DNA from: Leucosporidium creatinivorum
Lineage: Eukaryota > Basidiomycota > Microbotryomycetes > Leucosporidiales > Leucosporidiaceae
Assembly: GCA_001600635.1 (NCBI GenBank)
Contig: BCKL01000013.1
Span: forward strand, 531,157 to 595,156
Direction: 5' to 3'
Length of the DNA stretch: 64,000 bases
In this document: positions 60,330-64,000 of the stretch, in pieces
How positions within the stretch are numbered: the stretch's first letter is position 1
Layout of the letters: each line of letters opens with the position of its first letter
Notes under the pieces: generated by a model
The model's database searches: none
Told to the model about the DNA's origin: nothing
Seen by the model: only the letters and a program-made list of their open reading frames with translations
Position numbers and translations under genes: made by a program

Positions 60330-61636
60330 CAAACCTCGCCCGTGATGCTCTTCCTCAGCCTCCAGAGTATGTAGTCGGACCAGACGACAGCGTGAGGGAA
60401 CTGGAGAGCGGTGAGGACGAGTCAGCGAAGCTTCGCGCGCGGTGAAGGACAAGCTCGGCGCACCTTCGCCGGATGAGTGTGGTCTGCCATCCAGCTCGAC
60501 AAGGCTCCTCCCTCGAGCATAGCACCCGTCTCGTCCAGCTCGAACGACTCGCCCAAGCTGCACCCATTAGCGAAAACGAACCTCGTCGCCCGCTCCATCG
60601 CCTTTGCGAACCTCGGCGCTGGGTCAGGTCGGCCGCTGACATGCGGCACTCGCCAGAGGATGGGAGCTTGCTGACGACGGCGAGGGAAGGTCGTAAAAAC
60701 CGCCTCGGCGACCTCTTGTAGCCGACGAATGTAGACGGCAAGGAAGGTCGCGTAGCCGTCTTGAAGATGTAGCTCGGCGCCCGAGTTGCGAAGGCGAGAC
60801 GTCTGCTGCCAGTAGGCGAGGTCCCATTCGTACGAGCTGACTGCGATGAGGTCAATGGAGGGGATGGAGACGTTGAGGCTGGAGAGGAGAGGGAGGAGGA
60901 GATGGGAGAGGCGAGCTTCAAAGAGGCCTGGAGGGGTCCAATGCCGCTCGTGCCGCTGGTCGGGGCTCCCGAATTTGCTCCAGTGGTCTTCGACTTCCAG
61001 CCCATAGTGAAAGACGAAGATGAGCTGCAGATTGTACTCTTCGACTCGGCAGAGGTGCGGCTGAGCTCCCGAGACGACTTGGTCGCCCGGTTTGAGAAAG
61101 TCGGCGGGGAGTCGAAGGGGCGACAGCGGATGGGAGGGTGTGATGATCTCGAGGGCGCCGTTGGCGAGCTCGCAGAAGTAGACGAGGTGGTATCGATCCA
61201 CGGAAGAGCCGAAGAGGACGATGGTGCGATTGTTGAGCCAAGGGAGCGGCTCTCGGCGCCGAACGAGAGGGAGGAGGGAGGGCGTGCTGCAGTTGGGGGC
61301 GAAGGGGATCCAGCGGTTGTGCTCGTAGTCGGTGTCGTTGGCGCTCGGAGAAGCGTTGAGGTAGCCCAGCGAGCTGAAGGGCCTCTCCTGGCAGCGTTGA
61401 GTCGGCGAAAGCGAGTCGAGATGAGAAGCTGCGAGCGAGTTGAGCGCGGTCGAGACGATACGGGGTCTGTAGGGAGCACGAGATCAATCTTCAAGACCTA
61501 AGAGTGCTTCTCTACTGACTCACGGCCTGCTCAAGTAGACCCAAGGCGAGAGAACGAGCAAGACGAGGAGCGTCACGCGGGTGGGATGCAAGGCGAGCGT
61601 GCGAGAAGCATTGCGACCAATGCTGGTGATGCCCAT
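60330..61636 (-). CDS. Type II membrane protein, SGNH/PC-esterase-like
   Basis: Exon 1 from ATG 61,636: MGITSIGRNASRTLALHPTR then a membrane anchor VTLLVLLVLSPWVYLSRP. Exon 2 gives YEHNRWIPFAPNCSTPSLLP, PWLNNRTIVLFGSSVDRYHL (the family's 'G-S/D-S-V-D-R' block) and VYFCELANG. Later come LIAVSSYEWDLAYWQQTSRL, RRRQQAPILWRVPHVSGRPD and MADHTHPAK. After an intron the end is FPHAVVWSDYILWRLRKSIT (TGA 60,330). A GDSV-like start and a late H-P...W block are the pattern of fungal SGNH/PC-esterase-like Golgi or cell-wall enzymes. The Asp of GDS is Gly-Ser-Ser here. N-glycosylation sites (NCS, NRT, NVS) fit a luminal domain. Substrate unknown. Confidence 0.7.
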
Positions 61637-61923
61637 GTTGAGTTCTGATCGAGTTGAGATCTTCTGCCCACGTTGACGAGGCTGCCTGCAGAGATGAGCG
61701 AGCGAGCGAGGAGAGGAAGGAGGGAGAGAGGAGATTCGAGCTGGAACGGTCGGAGCAGGTCAGTCGCTCGCAAAGACGTGTCTCCCCCCTTGATCTGTGG
61801 CAAATCTACTCGGTTGCGAGACGATACATCTCTTTAAAGCGACTGCAAGCCATCGCGCCTAGATCCACAAAGCTCTATCAGCTCGACCCTTCCCCTCCTC
61901 GGCGATGGCTTATCTACACCTGC

Positions 61924-64000
61924 TCAAGGCTGACGGCACACCCTACTTCCCGCCGTATCCGAGCACCACCCCAGCTCGAGCTTCCCCTGCACGGGCAGCT
62001 TGTACACTCTCCGCCTCACAGGATCACGCTCAAAGAAGCTCGACTGAGGCGCCGGCCTCACTCCCTCAAAGATGCCCATCAACCTCTGCACACACTCGTG
62101 GCGCTTCGCCCTCCAGACCGAGCTGCTGATCCCTTGACTCAGACCACTGAAGCCCTTGGAGTGAATCTCGGTGAGGTTGGACTTGAAGAGGAGGGGAGCG
62201 CCGAGGGAGGGCGCAGCGTCGGGGAGGAGTGGGTCGCTGATGGGGAGGGTGGCGGCGAGGAAGTTCATGGCGATGTCCTCGCAGGGCGTGTTGGTGGAGA
62301 GGTCGACGAGGGCGCTGTTCTCGAAGTAGGCGCGCATGTAGTTGACCGAGATCATGAAGAGCTTGCCGATCTGTAGGTCGATTGGAGCGGGTCAGTCCAG
62401 GCAGAGAGCGATACGGAGGACGTAAGACTGCTCACCACGATGTCAAAGTAGCCATCGGGCAGCTTGAAACGGTACTGGCAGCCCTCGGGGATCTTGCGCT
62501 CGAGCTCGGCGGTGCTGACGATGGCGGGAAGTCCTCCCTCGGCGCCGAGCTCCTTGGTGAGGTCGTGCGTAGTAGCAAGACGCTCCTCATCTCNGTCGCA
62601 GCGGATGACACGAGGCTCGAAGCCGATGATTTGGTCTCGGCGAGAGCGCCAAAGCTGAAACGCCGCTTCGAGGTCTTCCAGCGGAGCGAGGACCTGTGTG
62701 AGGGTGTTGCATGGTCAGCAGAAGCTCCTAAGAGTAGCTCAAGAGTCGACTCACGTCATCATCGTAGTGCAGGACGGCCTCAGTTTTGACCTCGGTCCAG
62801 ATGAGGAAGCTGCCGGTGAGCGAGCGAGGTCAGCTTCGGAAATGCAGCCCCAGGGACGCTGCAGCTCACCGGTTGTGGACCAGATTCGTCATTTGCTGGA
62901 TGCACCGAAGCCAGGGGAACTCGGCGAACTCGTCGGGGCAGGCGTGCTGAGAACCATAAGTCAGCTCGGCGCTGTCGTCTCGGCGGTAAAGCTGACCTCT
63001 TGGTTGTTCCAGGCGATGACAATCTCGTAGAGGAACGGCGAGTGTTGAAGATGCTTGATGATCTTGAGTAGGGTGTCGACGCGAGCGAAAGCAACAACGA
63101 CGACGGTGAACTGTGCCGACCGAGCAGGGTCAGCGAGTCCGGCCGAGTCGGCGATCAACCAAACGACTCACCTTCTCGAGGGATGGAGTGCCGGTGGGTT
63201 CGGTCATGACCATCTCGGAGCAAAACGAGGGGGTGGTGAAGTCGCTGGGAAGTGACTCGCGGAAGTCTCGAAAGTACCTCCTCCTCCGAAGGGGAAGCGA
63301 AATGTCAGCTCAAGCGCAACCTGATACGCTACGAGAGAGCTCACCAGATCTCAGAGTAGTACCCCTCTCCATCGCACAGCCAAGGCTTCATCATGCCGCT
63401 GCAAAGTGGGGTTGATCAGCGCTCGCTCGCGTCGAGCTGCTCGGCGCCGACTCACTTCCAGTGAAGGATCGCAGCCGACTCGACCTCTTCCCTCGAGCGA
63501 GTAGTAGGGAGTCCGAGGCCGTACTCGGTGTCCTCGCGAATGCCAGCGAGGTCCATGAGCTGGAGAGAAAGACGGGTGAGCGAGCTCGGCGAAGGGAGCG
63601 GCAATCAGAGCTCACATTCCACTCGTCGTCGAGGACACGATAGTTGCGGCTGTGAGACCAATGTCAGCCGCTAGTCTTGACACTTCTGAGCGAGGACCGC
63701 TCACTAGAACTGCAAGAAGAGATGAGTCGGTCAGCTCGAGTTCCGAGCTCGAGACTCGAACGCCGAGCAGCGACTCACGACCAGGTTGAACGGAGGCTGA
63801 GAGCCGAGAGTGTAAAGCTTATCCTCAGTGTTCTTGCGGGTCCACTCGAAGAGCTCGTCGGTGTACGAAGGCGAGGCAGTGCGCCAGGCTTGCAGGTCGT
63901 AGACGAGCACGCCTGGAGGGTGGCAAGTCAGCTCGGCTTCAGTAGGACTAGAGCGGCGTCGCCCACCATTGTTGAGGGTACAGGTGTCGTGATCAAACTT
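61924..64000 (-). CDS. Glycosyltransferase with GT8-like and GT64 (exostosin-like) domains, partial
   Basis: The 5' part is off the right edge. Visible first is a GT8-like end: TLNNGVLVYDLQAWRTASPS, FNLV joined through a 5-nt exon (63,709-63,705) to RNYRVLDDEWN, then AAILHWNGMMKPWLCDG (the HWNGxxKPW motif). After RYFRDFRESLPSDFTTPSFC comes a GT64 domain: FTVVVVAFARVDTLLKIIKH, YEIVIAWNNQE, WLRCIQQMTNLVHNR, TEAVLHYDDDVLAPLEDLEA (metal-binding DDD), RRDQIIGFEPRVIR, GYFDIVIGKLFMISVNYMRA and TPCEDIAMNFLAATLP. The end is at TGA 61,924. GT64 enzymes transfer HexNAc in the secretory pathway; the acceptor here is unknown. An N lies at 62,594. Both domains read on one strand with consistent splice sites, so a fusion is likely, although a missed gene border cannot be fully excluded. 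Confidence 0.8.

Overview
The window is nuclear DNA of a GC-rich, intron-dense fungus. It is most likely a basidiomycete yeast of the Pucciniomycotina (Microbotryomycetes/Rhodotorula-like), judged from gene content and architecture; this is inference, not a database match. Genes are broken by many short introns (mostly about 50-100 nt) with GTGAGT/GTGAGC-type donors, CTGAC-like branch points and CAG/TAG acceptors. Several exons are tiny (5, 11, 19 and 27 nt). No rRNA, tRNA, CRISPR array or prokaryote-type operon was seen. Three N bases (55,628-55,629 and 62,594) mark assembly uncertainty.

Left part (1-42 kb) is ordinary, compact gene space. It holds a nucleoporin NUP84/NUP107 (runs off the left edge), a C2-domain proline/glutamine-rich protein, a membrane-anchored class 3 lipase, a GH20 hexosaminidase, a small four-helix membrane protein, a Bud20/ZNF593-type zinc-finger protein, a single-pass Ser-rich membrane protein, a microbial-type PARG/macrodomain protein, a tiny Cys-rich protein whose start codon appears split by an intron, a 2-oxoadipate dehydrogenase E1 (DHTKD1), the cohesion factor DCC1, two related MFS monocarboxylate-type transporters with a truncated relic between them, an Arg-rich single-pass protein, a PMP3-domain protein with a long tail, and a PAK (STE20/CLA4) kinase. 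A membrane-protein paralog pair (16.95-18.56 kb minus and 27.95-29.51 kb plus) shares exon structure. A third, decayed copy of the 3' end lies just upstream of the second member.

The accessory region (43.8-60.2 kb) is the most interesting part. Two arms of about 4 kb, 43,807-47,778 and 56,258-60,235, are inverted copies, each carrying a BTB/POZ-like gene and a divergent F-box-like gene. The F-box core is identical between arms, while the BTB genes have diverged. The right arm ends inside codon 6-7 of a PMP3 gene that is complete beside the left arm, so the duplication breakpoint can be read directly. Between the arms lie PMP3 (57 codons in six exons), another F-box/LRR-like gene, an orphan MFS exon, the last three exons of a glycerol kinase gene, and a large intron-poor gene on the minus strand (51,349-55,515). 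That gene encodes a Fanzor: a eukaryotic TnpB-like, presumably RNA-guided, RuvC nuclease. It has a GIDPG RuvC-I motif, a GDAATSF block, a Glu just before a Cys-rich finger, and a final RDEGAASNI RuvC-III motif. No transposase was seen beside it. The Fanzor, the shuffled gene fragments and the inverted arms together point to a rearranged, mobile-element-influenced island.

Right end (60.3-64 kb): a type II membrane protein of the SGNH/PC-esterase-like class and, running off the edge, a glycosyltransferase combining a GT8-like and a GT64 (exostosin-like) domain.

Exon boundaries were read by eye from splice signals and reading-frame continuity. Gene ends are firmer than internal exon maps unless stated.
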